NCBI GenBank assembly: GCA_002083435.1
Contig: LWDJ01000005.1
Location: 1 to 64,000, forward strand
Source of the DNA: Proteobacteria bacterium SG_bin6
GTDB lineage: Bacteria > Pseudomonadota > Alphaproteobacteria > Sphingomonadales > Sphingomonadaceae
DNA: 64,000 nt
Direction of reading: 5' to 3'
The notes beneath the pieces were generated by a model, which ran no database searches, was not told the origin of the DNA, and saw only the letters and a program-made list of their open reading frames with translations. The position numbers and the translations under genes were made by a program. Below are positions 1 to 10,020 of this stretch, in pieces (position 1 is the first letter of the stretch; every line of letters begins with the position of its first letter).

Positions 1-904
1 GCCGCGCCGGGGTCAGCCGCCAGCGCGCCTCGGGGTTGCGCCGCCAGGTGCCGCTGCCCGAACAGGGCGCGTCGATCACCAGGTCCGCGCGCCCCGCCCA
101 ATCGGCGAGCGCCGCCGCCTCGCGCCCCGGATCGAGCAGCCGCGTCTCCACCGCCACGCCCGCGCGCTCGGCACGCGGAGCGAGCCGCGACAGCCGGGCA
201 CGATCGACATCGCACGCCAGGATCGGCCCCGCCCCCTCGGCGGCGAGCGCGAGCGTCTTGCCCCCCGCCCCCGCGCACAGGTCGATCACCGGCTGGCCGT
301 CGAGCGGCAGCGCGCGGCTCGCCAGCTGACTGCCGGCGTCCTGCACCTCGAACCCGCCCGCGCGGTAGAGATCGAGCTGATCGACCTGGGTGCCGTGCGG
401 CAGGCGCAGCGCCTGGGGCAGGCCGGCGATCGGTGCGGCCTCGGGCAGCGCCGCGCGCAGCTGCGCGACGCTCGCCCGCGCCGGGTTCACCCGCAGATCG
501 AGCGGGGCACGATCGACCAGCGCCGCTTGCTCGGCGGGCGCGGTGCCCGATTCGGCGAGCGCCGCTTCGAGCCACGCCGGCGCAATGCCCGCGGGCGCCA
601 CCGGCTCACCGGCCGCGATCGGCGCTGGCGCATGGGGGCCGCCATCGAACAGCGGGGCCAGCGCCGCGTCATCCTGCGCCAGGCCGAGCATCGCCGCGCG
701 GCCGCTCACCGGCACCTCGCCCGCGCGGCGGATCGCGGCATAGACCAGCTCGCGCACCGCGCGCCGGTCCTTGGATCCGGCGTAACGGCGGCTGGCGAAA
801 TAGCGCGCGATCAGCGTATCCGCCGCCGCCCCACCCTCGCGCGCGGCGGCGATGATCGCGTCGAGCAGCTCGATCGCCGCCTGGGCACGGGCCTGGGGCG
901 TCAC
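1..904 (-). CDS. rsmB: RsmB-type 16S rRNA (cytosine-5) methyltransferase, C-terminus cut by window edge
   Basis: This is a SAM-dependent RNA m5C methyltransferase of the RsmB/NOP family, expected to modify 16S rRNA. The N-terminal third is a NusB-like helical region. The catalytic domain follows, with SAM-binding motif I (DLCAGAGGKT) and motif IV (DAPCSGSGTWRRNPE), whose cysteine is one of the two family cysteines. The window ends before motif VI, so about 301 residues are visible of a usual 400-430. The start is a GTG one base after the guaB stop, so the two genes are probably cotranscribed with guaB first. The reading frame is open to the left edge. The family is clear from the motifs; the exact target base is inferred from homology. 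Confidence 0.9.
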   Translation of the reverse strand, partial: MTPQARAQAAIELLDAIIAAAREGGAAADTLIARYFASRRYAGSKDRRAVRELVYAAIRRAGEVPVSGRAAMLGLAQDDAALAPLFDGGPHAPAPIAAGEPVAPAGIAPAWLEAALAESGTAPAEQAALVDRAPLDLRVNPARASVAQLRAALPEAAPIAGLPQALRLPHGTQVDQLDLYRAGGFEVQDAGSQLASRALPLDGQPVIDLCAGAGGKTLALAAEGAGPILACDVDRARLSRLAPRAERAGVAVETRLLDPGREAAALADWAGRADLVIDAPCSGSGTWRRNPEARWRLTPAR

Positions 905-905
905 C

Positions 906-2363
906 TCAGCGCGTCGGGTAGTTGGGCGCCTCGCGCGTGATCGTCACATCATGCACATGGCTTTCCTTGAGACCGGCGTTGGTGATCCGCACGAAGCGCG
1001 CGCGCTGCTGCAATTCGGGCACGGTGCGCGCGCCGGTATAGCCCATCGCCGCGCGCAGGCCGCCGACGAGCTGGTGGATCACATCCTTGGCCGGCCCCTT
1101 GAACGGCACCTGCCCCTCGATCCCCTCGGGCACCAGCTTCAGCTGATCCTTGATGTCCTGCTGGAAATAACGATCGGCCGAACCCTTGGCCATCGCCCCC
1201 ACCGATCCCATGCCGCGATAGCTCTTATAGGCGCGGCCCTGGTACAGAAACGTCTCGCCCGGCGCCTCGGCGGTGCCAGCGAGCAGCGATCCGATCATCA
1301 CGCACGAAGCCCCCGCCGCGATCGCCTTGGCGATGTCGCCGGAGGTGCGCAGGCCGCCATCGGCGATCACCGGCACGCCCGATCTGGCGGCTTCCTCGGC
1401 GCAGTCCATCACCGCCGTCAGCTGCGGCACGCCGACGCCCGCCACCACGCGGGTGGTGCAGATCGAGCCCGGGCCGATGCCGACCTTCACCGCGTCCGCG
1501 CCCGCGTCGATCAGTGCGCGCGTCGCCTCGGCGGTGGCGACATTGCCGGCGATCACCTGCACAGCGTTGCTCAGCTTCTTCACCCGCTCCACCGCGCGTG
1601 AAACGTCGCGGTTATGGCCGTGGGCGGTGTCGATCACCAGCACGTCGAGCTCGGCCTCGACCAGCGCCTGGCTGCGCGCCCAGCCCGCCTCGCCCACCGT
1701 GGAGGCGGCCGCCACCCGCAAGCGCCCGGCGGCGTCCTTGGTGGCGGAAGGGTAAGTCACCGCCTTCTCGATGTCCTTCACCGTGATCAGGCCGATGCAG
1801 CGATAGGCGTCGTCGACCACCAGCAGCTTTTCGATCCGCCGCGCATGGAGCAGCCGCCGCGCTTCCTCCTGACTTACCCCGGGGCGCACGGTCGCGAGAT
1901 TGTCGCGCGTCATCAGCTCGCTCACCGGCTGGCGCGGGTTCTCGGCGAAGCGCACGTCGCGGTGGGTGAGGATGCCCTGCAGCGTCCCGTCCTCGGTGGT
2001 GACCGGGATGCCGCTGATCCGGTGGCGCGCCATCAGCTCCTGCGCCTCGGCAAGCGTCGCGCTCGGGCGAATGGTGATGGGGTTGACCACCATCCCGCTT
2101 TCATAGCGCTTCACCGCGCGCACGGCGGCGACCTGTTCCTCCACCGTCAGATTGCGGTGGAGCACGCCGATGCCGCCCAGTTGCGCCATCACGATCGCCA
2201 TGTCGGCCTCGGTCACCGTGTCCATCGCGGCGGAGAGCATCGGCGTGTTGAGCGTGATCTCGCGCGTCACCCGGCTCTTGGGATCGGCCATCGAGGGGAC
2301 GATCTCGGACTCGGCCGGCACCAGCAGGACATCGTCGAAAGTAAGGCCGAGGCGGATGTCCAT
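906..2363 (-). CDS. guaB: Inosine-5'-monophosphate dehydrogenase
   Basis: IMP dehydrogenase oxidises IMP to XMP with NAD+, the committed step of GMP synthesis in the cytosol. The 485-aa protein begins MDIRLGLTFDDVLLVP, the family N-terminus. It has a CBS-domain pair at about residues 95-210 inside a TIM barrel, and the catalytic loop GPGSICTTR with nucleophile Cys302. The frame stays open 15 codons further upstream, but the ATG at 2363 has AGGAAG about 10 bases before it and matches the family start. The length is normal. rsmB follows one base after the stop. Confidence 0.97.
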   Translation of the reverse strand: MDIRLGLTFDDVLLVPAESEIVPSMADPKSRVTREITLNTPMLSAAMDTVTEADMAIVMAQLGGIGVLHRNLTVEEQVAAVRAVKRYESGMVVNPITIRPSATLAEAQELMARHRISGIPVTTEDGTLQGILTHRDVRFAENPRQPVSELMTRDNLATVRPGVSQEEARRLLHARRIEKLLVVDDAYRCIGLITVKDIEKAVTYPSATKDAAGRLRVAAASTVGEAGWARSQALVEAELDVLVIDTAHGHNRDVSRAVERVKKLSNAVQVIAGNVATAEATRALIDAGADAVKVGIGPGSICTTRVVAGVGVPQLTAVMDCAEEAARSGVPVIADGGLRTSGDIAKAIAAGASCVMIGSLLAGTAEAPGETFLYQGRAYKSYRGMGSVGAMAKGSADRYFQQDIKDQLKLVPEGIEGQVPFKGPAKDVIHQLVGGLRAAMGYTGARTVPELQQRARFVRITNAGLKESHVHDVTITREAPNYPTR

Positions 2364-2515
2364 GGGGTGCGCGCTTCCTATGCTGGCGGGAATCGTGCGC
2401 GCCCGCATAACCGCGCCCGGCCTTAAGCGCCAGCGGTTCGTCGCTTATCCATGGGGGCAAAGCCGCGCGCGGTGCGTTTGCCTGGGCGCGGCGATGGTGC
2501 CGCGCGGAGGATATT

Positions 2516-2926
2516 ATGAGTATTTTCAGCATGATCCGCGACGCGATCTGGCGCAAGCAGACGGCCGCGCCCCAGCCGGCGCCGGCCAGTGCGCAAAGCG
2601 CGCCGCGCCCGCAGGCGCAGCAGCCGCATCCCCAGGCGCCCGCGCCCCAGCCGGCCGCGCAGGCCCAGCCGATCGACATCGAGGCGCATCTCGAGGAGCT
2701 GGCGCGGCAGGGCGGCCAGCAGCTCGACTGGCGCCATTCGATCGTCGATCTGATGAAGCTGGTCGGGATCGACCCCAGCCTCCACAATCGCGAGGATCTG
2801 GCGCGCGAGCTTGGCTATGGCGGCGCGCTGGGCGGCAGCGCCGAGATGAACATCTGGCTCCACAAGGCGGTGATGCGCGAGCTGGAGAAGAGCGGCGGCA
2901 AGGTGCCCGCCGCGCTGCTGGATTGA
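2516..2926 (+). CDS. DUF3597 domain-containing protein
   Basis: This 136-aa protein of unknown function matches the DUF3597 type. It has an N-terminal MSIFSMIRDAIW segment and a low-complexity linker rich in Ala, Pro and Gln (about residues 18-55). The compact C-terminal part contains QQLDWRHSIVDLMKLVGID, HNREDLARELGY and a terminal Lys/Gly-rich stretch. I see no signal peptide or membrane segment, so it is probably cytosolic. A clear GGAGG precedes the ATG by about 6 bases. It diverges from guaB and faces the DUF937-like gene. The C-terminal fold resembles a small helical peptidoglycan- or nucleic-acid-binding module only by impression, so no function is assigned. Confidence 0.8.
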   Translation: MSIFSMIRDAIWRKQTAAPQPAPASAQSAPRPQAQQPHPQAPAPQPAAQAQPIDIEAHLEELARQGGQQLDWRHSIVDLMKLVGIDPSLHNREDLARELGYGGALGGSAEMNIWLHKAVMRELEKSGGKVPAALLD

Positions 2927-2941
2927 TCCCGCGCTAACGCG

Positions 2942-2979
2942 GAGCGTGGCCCCGGGCGGCACGGCCCGGAGCCACGCTC
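2942..2979. terminator. Strong hairpin between convergent genes, putative bidirectional terminator
   Basis: A 9-bp perfect outer stem (GAGCGTGGC / GCCACGCTC) continues into a GC-rich inner stem. It fills the 60-base space between two convergent genes. There is no long T-run on either side, so termination in both directions is inferred from position and stability. Confidence 0.55.
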
Positions 2980-2986
2980 GCCCGCC

Positions 2987-3343
2987 TCAATTCTTGCCGC
3001 CGAACAGCCCGCCCGCGAGCCCGGCGATGTCGTTCAGCGGATTGCCGTCACCGTCGCGGTCGAGCATCCCCATCACGCCACCGCCTTGATCCTGCATCAT
3101 CTGCGCGAACCGGCCGAGCGAGCCCTCGCCGCCGATATGGCCGACGATCTGCTGCAGCACATCGGGCGCGAGCCCGGTCTGCGCGGCGGCCGCCTGCACC
3201 GTGTCGCCCGGCTGCGGATGCGCGACGCCGAGCGCCTGCACCGCCTGCTCCACCTGTTCCTTGCTGAGGCCGAGCTTGGTGCCGAGATTGGCGAGATCGA
3301 AATCGGGGCCGAGTTGAGCCAGCAGACCGTCGAACATTCCCAT
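2987..3343 (-). CDS. DUF937-like small protein
   Basis: This 118-aa protein of unknown function starts MGMFDGLLAQLG. Helical segments follow (GLSKEQVEQAVQALG, LAPDVLQQIVGHIG), then a C-terminal DRDGDGNPLNDI loop resembling a calcium-binding loop and a Gly-rich tail (GLAGGLFGG). This layout is typical of DUF937 and YidB-like proteins. The ATG at 3343 is preferred because GGAGG lies 6 bases upstream; a farther in-frame ATG has no such site. There is no signal peptide. The convergent neighbour is the DUF3597 gene. Function is not known. Confidence 0.7.
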   Translation of the reverse strand: MGMFDGLLAQLGPDFDLANLGTKLGLSKEQVEQAVQALGVAHPQPGDTVQAAAAQTGLAPDVLQQIVGHIGGEGSLGRFAQMMQDQGGGVMGMLDRDGDGNPLNDIAGLAGGLFGGKN

Positions 3344-3376
3344 GGTACGCCTCCGCATGAAGAGGCGCCTACCCTA

Positions 3377-3829
3377 TCAGAGCATGGGCAGCGGCGCGAG
3401 GTCCGGCGGCACGAACGCGCGGCGCGCGGGCACGGAGAAAAGGCGCTCCGCCGAGTAAAAATCGAGCGGCCAGCGGCGGCCGCCGATCGGGCTCAGCAGC
3501 AGCGCGTTCACCGCCTCGGCCAGCCCCTCCCCCGCCGGGCGATCGCGGAGGAACAGCCGCACCCCGTGGACGAACACGCGCGTGATCGTGTCATGATAGC
3601 CCTGGCGATCGTCATTCACGCCGCCCACCGCCGCGTTGTAGCCGCTGATGATCGTGGCGATGCGGGCGTCGACATCGATCTCCGGCCGGTCGCGCAGCAG
3701 ATAGAGGCACGCGCCAAGATGCGCCTCGTGAGTCCATTCGGGCTTGGGCAGGCTGCGATCGAGCAAGCCTTCGCCGATCCGTGTCACAGCGGCATCGTCG
3801 GCGAACAGGCGGGGGGCGGGATCGGTCAT
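3377..3829 (-). CDS. Uncharacterised 150-aa protein with a WTHEAH motif
   Basis: I do not recognise a characterised family. The protein carries EWTHEAHLGACLYLL at about residues 31-45, whose two closely spaced histidines and a glutamate could bind metal. A central GYNAAVGGVNDDRQGYHDTITR segment and a DFYSAERLFSVPAR motif near the C-terminus follow. It looks soluble and mostly helical, with no signal peptide. The ATG at 3829 has AAGGAAG upstream; a longer open frame would run back into the end of pckA. The gene lies 49 bases downstream of pckA on the same strand and may be read with it. It could be a metal-dependent enzyme, but that is only inference from the motif. Confidence 0.7.
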   Translation of the reverse strand: MTDPAPRLFADDAAVTRIGEGLLDRSLPKPEWTHEAHLGACLYLLRDRPEIDVDARIATIISGYNAAVGGVNDDRQGYHDTITRVFVHGVRLFLRDRPAGEGLAEAVNALLLSPIGGRRWPLDFYSAERLFSVPARRAFVPPDLAPLPML

Positions 3830-3878
3830 CGTCGGGCTTCCTTGGCGGAGGCCCGACGATCGCGTCAATCGGGCCGGA

Positions 3879-5492
<1,614 letters not shown>

Positions 5493-5669
5493 ATCTTCTC
5501 TCCCAAAACCCCCGCCTGCCCGGCGGTGCATACGTATGCTCGACTCGGCGCATATCGTCACGCCCCCGCCCGGTCAAATCGCGATGGATAGCGCAAAGGT
5601 TGAGCCCGGCGCCGCTTTCGCCTAGCGATGTGGCTGGCGGCAACAAGCGAACAAGGAACCCCGGCGCCG

Positions 5670-6380
5670 ATGACAGCTTCGATCGCCCTGGTCGATGATG
5701 ATCGCAACATCCTCACCTCCGTGTCGATCGCGCTACAGGCGGAAGGATTTTTGACACGGGTCTATTCGGACGGCGAAACCGCGTTGAAGGCGCTGGTCGA
5801 CAACCCGCCCGATCTGGCGATCTTCGACATCAAGATGCCGAAGATGGACGGGCTCGAACTGCTGCGCCGCCTGCGCGAGAAATCGGCGCTGCCGGTGATC
5901 TTCCTGACGAGCAAGGACGATGAGCTGGACGAGGCATTGGGCCTGGCGATGGGCGCGGACGATTATATCGCCAAGCCCTTCTCGCAGCGGCTGCTGATCG
6001 CCCGCATCCGCGCGATCCTGCGGCGCACCGAGCTCGCCGCGCCACCGCCGCCCGGAGAGGCGCCCGAGCCCACCCCCGAAATCCTGGAGCGCGGGCGGCT
6101 GGCGATGGACCCCGCCCGCCACAAGGTAACCTGGGGCGGCGAGACGGTGACGCTCACCGTCACCGAATTCCTGATCCTGGAGGCGCTCGCCCAGCGGCCG
6201 GGCATCGTCAAGAACCGCAACCAGTTGATGGACGCGGCTTATCAGGACGATATCTACGTCGACGACCGCACGATCGACAGCCATATCAAGCGCGTGCGCC
6301 GCAAGTTCCGCCAGGTCGACCCCGAGTTCGACGCGATCGAGACCCTGTACGGTGCCGGCTACCGCTTCTCGGAGGATTGA
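5670..6380 (+). CDS. chvI: ChvI-type DNA-binding response regulator
   Basis: This OmpR/PhoB-family response regulator has 236 aa. The receiver domain carries the acidic pair in ALVDDD, phospho-acceptor Asp53 (FDIKMPKMDG) and the LTSKDDELDE and IAKPFS switch motifs. A Pro-rich linker joins it to a C-terminal winged helix (about 140-236) ending ETLYGAGYRFSED. The start is the ATG of MTASIALVDDD, with AAGGAA upstream. It sits directly before its sensor kinase, with the kinase start inside its last codons. In relatives ChvI/ChvG (ExoR-linked) controls envelope and acid responses; that role is inferred here from similarity and gene order. Confidence 0.93.
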   Translation: MTASIALVDDDRNILTSVSIALQAEGFLTRVYSDGETALKALVDNPPDLAIFDIKMPKMDGLELLRRLREKSALPVIFLTSKDDELDEALGLAMGADDYIAKPFSQRLLIARIRAILRRTELAAPPPPGEAPEPTPEILERGRLAMDPARHKVTWGGETVTLTVTEFLILEALAQRPGIVKNRNQLMDAAYQDDIYVDDRTIDSHIKRVRRKFRQVDPEFDAIETLYGAGYRFSED

Positions 6381-7899
6381 GGCCGAGCCCGGACTGAACT
6401 GGTCTGGCCGGGTCTCGCTCACCTCGCGCATCCTCGCCGTCAACATCTTCGCGCTCGCGCTGCTGGCGGGAGGCTTCTTCTATCTCGACAGCTATCGCAG
6501 CCGGATCGTCGACAGCCGGGTGGCGCAGGCGACGCGGGAGGCACGGCTGATCGCCGCCGCGCTCGCCGCCGCACCGCCCCCCGCGCGGCCGGCGCTGGCG
6601 CGCGATCTGGCGGCGGACACCGGCACAAGGCTCCGCCTGTTCGAGGGCACGCGCGAAACACTCGACACACGCGCGATGGGGCTGGGCAATTTCGCGCTGA
6701 TCGATCCGCGCAAGGAAGGCGCCGGCCAAGTGGCGGGGCGGTTCCTCGACGCGATGATCGATACGGTGGTCGGCGCCGAACGCCCGCCGCTCTACCGCGA
6801 GCGCCGGCCCGGCCAGCCCTGGCCCGATGTGGCGACCGCCGCGCAAGGGCAGGCCAGCGCCAGCGTGTGGCGCGCGCCCGATCGTACCCCGGTGATCACC
6901 GCCGCCGCGCGGGTCGGCCCCGGGCTGGTGGTGATGAGCGCGGTCAACGCCCGCGACATCACCCAGACGGTGCGGCTGGAGCGTTTCCGCCTGTCGCTGG
7001 TGCTGGCGGCGACGACGATCGTCTCGGTCTATCTTTCGCTGTTCCTCGCGCGCACCATCGTCGGCCCGCTGCGGCGGCTGGCGCGCGCGGCGATCCGGGT
7101 GCGGCGCGGCCGCGCGCGCGAAGTGGTGGTGCCGCGCCTGCCCTATCGCCGCGACGAGATCGGCAGCCTGGCGCGCGCGCTCTCCGACATGAGCCAGGCC
7201 TTGCGCGCGCGCATCGACGCGACCGAGGCGTTCGCCGCCGATGTGACGCATGAGCTGAAGAACCCCCTCGCCTCGCTGCGTTCGGCGATCGAGGGGCTGG
7301 GGCGGATCGCCGATCCGGCCTTGCGCGACCAGCTGCTCGCGGTGATGCGCGACGATGTGCTGCGGCTCGACCGGCTGATCACCGATATTTCGGAGGCCTC
7401 CCGGCTCGACGCGCAGCTGAGCCGCGCCAAGTTCGAGCAGGTCGATTTGCGCGCCTTGCTCGGCGCGATGATCCAGGGGCGCGACGCGCGGGGCATCGAG
7501 CGCGACATCCGCCTGCGCTTCGATCCGGGGCGCGGCCCGGCGACGGTGCTCGGCGAGCCGATCCGGCTGGAACGGGTGTTCGACAATCTGATCGACAACG
7601 CCGTTTCCTTCTCCCCCGATGGCGGCCTGGTGGTGCTCGCGATCACGGTGGAGGAAGGCGAGATCGTCGTCCGCGTCGAGGATGAAGGGCCGGGCGTGCC
7701 CGAGGAAGCGCGCGAGGCAATCTTCAGGCGTTTCCATTCGGTTCGCCCTGGTGGCGAAGCTTTTGGCAAGCATTCGGGGCTAGGCCTCGCCATTGCCCGG
7801 ACCATCATCGATGGGCATCAAGGAAGCATCACGGTCGAATCGCGCGACGATCGGCTGAGCGGCGCACGTTTCGTGGTCTCGCTGCCGCTCGCCAGCTAA
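6352..7899 (+). CDS. chvG: ChvG-type membrane sensor histidine kinase
   Basis: This is the partner sensor kinase of the preceding regulator, about 515 aa. A first membrane helix (about residues 25-45), a periplasmic stretch, a second helix (about 215-235), a HAMP segment, the H-box DVTHELKNPLASLRSAIEGL (phospho-acceptor His300), the N-box DNLIDNAVSFSP and the G-boxes DEGPGVPEEAR and SGLGLAI are all visible. The start is uncertain. The only in-frame standard start near the expected N-terminus is a GTG at 6352, inside chvI and without a good ribosome site. A CTG at 6394 would better match the usual N-terminus. Translation may be coupled to chvI. Confidence 0.9.
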   Translation: MPATASRRIEAEPGLNWSGRVSLTSRILAVNIFALALLAGGFFYLDSYRSRIVDSRVAQATREARLIAAALAAAPPPARPALARDLAADTGTRLRLFEGTRETLDTRAMGLGNFALIDPRKEGAGQVAGRFLDAMIDTVVGAERPPLYRERRPGQPWPDVATAAQGQASASVWRAPDRTPVITAAARVGPGLVVMSAVNARDITQTVRLERFRLSLVLAATTIVSVYLSLFLARTIVGPLRRLARAAIRVRRGRAREVVVPRLPYRRDEIGSLARALSDMSQALRARIDATEAFAADVTHELKNPLASLRSAIEGLGRIADPALRDQLLAVMRDDVLRLDRLITDISEASRLDAQLSRAKFEQVDLRALLGAMIQGRDARGIERDIRLRFDPGRGPATVLGEPIRLERVFDNLIDNAVSFSPDGGLVVLAITVEEGEIVVRVEDEGPGVPEEAREAIFRRFHSVRPGGEAFGKHSGLGLAIARTIIDGHQGSITVESRDDRLSGARFVVSLPLAS

Positions 7900-7910
7900 A
7901 GGGGGATGCC

Positions 7911-8339
7911 ATGACGGTGCTGTCGTCGGAGACGCTTCATGCCTCGTGCGTCGCGATCGGCGATGTCGCGGTGCTGATCCAGGGCCATTCGGGCGCGGGC
8001 AAATCCGATCTCGCGCTGCGCCTCGTCGATCGTGGCGCGAAGCTGGTGAGCGACGATTACACGCTGCTGCTGCGCGACGGCACGCGCCTGCTCGCCAGCC
8101 CGCCGGCGACGATCGCCGGACGGATCGAAGTGCGCGGGATCGGCATTGTCCCCATGCCGCATGTCGAGCGGGTGCCGGTCGCGCTGCTCGTGGAGTTGAG
8201 CGACGATGTCGAGCGGATGCCCCCGCTCACCGCGCAACGCCGGCTGTGCGGCATCGACGTGCCGGTGATCGCGGTGGAAGGCCATTATGCCTCGGCCCCG
8301 ATCAAGGTCGAACTCGCACTGAAGCAGCCTCGCCGATGA
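7911..8339 (+). CDS. hprK: HPr kinase/phosphorylase, short alphaproteobacterial form
   Basis: This is the HPr serine kinase/phosphorylase catalytic domain only: 142 aa against about 310 in Firmicutes. The P-loop GHSGAGKS (25-32), the SDDYTLL segment and the RGIGIVPMP signature are present. The N-terminal domain of the long form is missing, as is usual in alphaproteobacteria. The expected substrate is Ser48 of the HPr encoded about 1.4 kb downstream. The stop overlaps the rapZ start by 4 bases (ATGA), so the two are translationally linked. A GGGGGATGCC stretch precedes the ATG. Confidence 0.92.
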   Translation: MTVLSSETLHASCVAIGDVAVLIQGHSGAGKSDLALRLVDRGAKLVSDDYTLLLRDGTRLLASPPATIAGRIEVRGIGIVPMPHVERVPVALLVELSDDVERMPPLTAQRRLCGIDVPVIAVEGHYASAPIKVELALKQPRR

Positions 8340-9277
8340 CCGACGCCGCCAACGCCAAGAGCATCCTGATCGTCACCGGCATGTCGGGCGCGGGCAAATC
8401 GACCGTGCTCAACACGCTGGAGGACATGGGCTGGGAGGTGATCGACAATTTCCCGCTGCGCCTGATCGACCGGCTGCTGGCGCGCGGCGCGGGCGGTGAC
8501 GAGGGCGACCGGCCGCTCGCCATCGGCATCGGCGTGCAGACGCGTGACTTCGATCCCGAACGCATGGTGAAGCGCATCAACGCGCTGCGCGAGGACGAGG
8601 CGCGGCCGATCGGCACGCTGTTCCTCGATTGCGCCAATGGCGAGCTGGAGCGGCGCTATTCGCAGACGCGGCGGCGCCACCCGATGGCGGTCGATCGCCC
8701 GGCGGCCGATGGCATCATCCAGGAACGCACCCTGCTCGCGCCGCTGCGCAGCTGGTCGAACCGCCTGATCGACACGACCAGTCTTACCGCCAACGAGCTC
8801 GCCGCGCTGATCCGCGAGACTTTCGGCGCGCACGGCACGACCGGGCCGACGCTGTCGGTGATGTCGTTCGGCTTCGCGCGCGGCATCCCGCGCGAGGCCG
8901 ATCTGGTGCTCGACATGCGTTTTTTGCGCAATCCGCACTGGGTGGCGGAGCTGCGCCCCGGCACCGGGCTCGACGCGGGAGTCGCCGATTATGTGAAGGG
9001 CGATCCCGCTTATGAAGCGGCGATGGCGGCGATCGACCAGCTGCTGCTCACCCTCCTCCCCCGCTACACGGCTGAAGGCAAAAGCTATGTGACGATCGCG
9101 TTCGGCTGCACCGGCGGGCGCCACCGCTCGGTCCATGTCGCCGAGCGCACGGCGAGCCTGTTGCGCGCGCGCGGATTTTCGCCCACGGTCAACCATCGCG
9201 ATTTGGGCGCGGCGCCACAAGACGCGCTGGAAGGCGCACCCTCTGGCGCCCAGGCCCAGCCGCGACATGGAGCTTGA
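8336..9277 (+). CDS. rapZ: RapZ-family nucleotide-binding protein
   Basis: This RapZ (YvcJ/YhbJ) P-loop protein has 313 aa. It carries the Walker A motif GMSGAGKS (15-22), the conserved GWEVIDNFP region and the C-terminal FGCTGGRHRSVHVAE signature that is diagnostic for the family. In enterobacteria RapZ is an RNA-binding adaptor controlling glmS sRNAs; in alphaproteobacteria the role is less defined. Its place between HPr kinase and EIIA/HPr suggests that it links phosphotransfer state to cell-wall precursor supply (inference). The start is the ATG overlapping the hprK stop. Confidence 0.95.
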   Translation: MTDAANAKSILIVTGMSGAGKSTVLNTLEDMGWEVIDNFPLRLIDRLLARGAGGDEGDRPLAIGIGVQTRDFDPERMVKRINALREDEARPIGTLFLDCANGELERRYSQTRRRHPMAVDRPAADGIIQERTLLAPLRSWSNRLIDTTSLTANELAALIRETFGAHGTTGPTLSVMSFGFARGIPREADLVLDMRFLRNPHWVAELRPGTGLDAGVADYVKGDPAYEAAMAAIDQLLLTLLPRYTAEGKSYVTIAFGCTGGRHRSVHVAERTASLLRARGFSPTVNHRDLGAAPQDALEGAPSGAQAQPRHGA

Positions 9278-9299
9278 CGGTAAAAGTGACCAATTTCAA

Positions 9300-9707
9300 A
9301 TGATTGGGCTGGTTCTGGTAACGCATGGCCGGCTGGCCCAAGAGTTCGTGACGGCGATGGAGCATGTCGTCGGCCGCCAGGAGCGAGTCGCCGCAATCTC
9401 GATCGGCCCGGACGACGACATGGAGGGCCGCCGCGCGGATATCGCCGCCGCGATCGCCGCCGTCGATACCGGCGCTGGCGTGATCGTGCTCACCGATCTG
9501 TTCGGCGGCACCCCCAGCAATCTCGCCATCTCGTTGATGACCCCCGGCCGGATCGAGGTGATCGCGGGCATCAACCTGCCGATGCTGATCCGCCTCGCCG
9601 GCGCGCGCCAGGCGATGGACGTGGGCGAAGCGGTCGCCGCCGCGCGCGAGGCGGGGCGCAAATATATCTCGGTCGCCTCCGAAGTGCTGGGTGCGGCGGC
9701 GGCGTGA
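9300..9707 (+). CDS. PTS EIIA component, mannose/fructose-type
   Basis: This single-domain EIIA of the mannose superfamily has 135 aa. It starts MIGLVLVTHG with the phospho-acceptor His9 and has the VLTDLFGGTPSNLA motif. No EIIB, EIIC or EIID gene is nearby, so it probably regulates rather than transports. The chosen ATG at 9300 matches the family N-terminus; another ATG at 9267 would overlap rapZ by 11 bases and add a non-conserved extension. The stop overlaps the HPr GTG start by 4 bases. Confidence 0.93.
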   Translation: MIGLVLVTHGRLAQEFVTAMEHVVGRQERVAAISIGPDDDMEGRRADIAAAIAAVDTGAGVIVLTDLFGGTPSNLAISLMTPGRIEVIAGINLPMLIRLAGARQAMDVGEAVAAAREAGRKYISVASEVLGAAAA

Positions 9708-9976
9708 GCGAGGTCGTCCGCACGGTGCCGATCACCAATCGGCGCGGCCTGCACGCGCGCGCGAGCGCCAAGTTCGTGACTCTCGCGGCCACGCTGCCGG
9801 TCGAGGTGATGGTGGAGAAAGACGGCCAGGCGGTGACCGCGCGCTCGATCATGGGGCTGATGATGCTGGGTGCGGCGATCGGCGATTCGATCACCATCCG
9901 CGCGAGCGGCGATGGCGCCGCCGAAGCAGTGGGCGCGCTCGCGGCGCTGGTCGAGGCCAAGTTCGGCGAGGAATGA
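9704..9976 (+). CDS. ptsH: Phosphocarrier protein HPr
   Basis: HPr accepts phosphate from enzyme I on His17 (RGLHARAS) and passes it to EIIA. Ser48 (ARSIMGLMML) is the site used by HPr kinase, whose gene lies upstream. The 90-aa length is normal. The start is a GTG overlapping the EIIA stop. No enzyme I gene follows; the next gene is an RNA methyltransferase. The system must therefore use an enzyme I (probably PtsP) encoded elsewhere. Confidence 0.95.
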   Translation: MSEVVRTVPITNRRGLHARASAKFVTLAATLPVEVMVEKDGQAVTARSIMGLMMLGAAIGDSITIRASGDGAAEAVGALAALVEAKFGEE

Positions 9977-10020
9977 GGGCGCCCACGCTGCCCCCACCCG
10001 TTCGTGACGCGAGCTGATCC

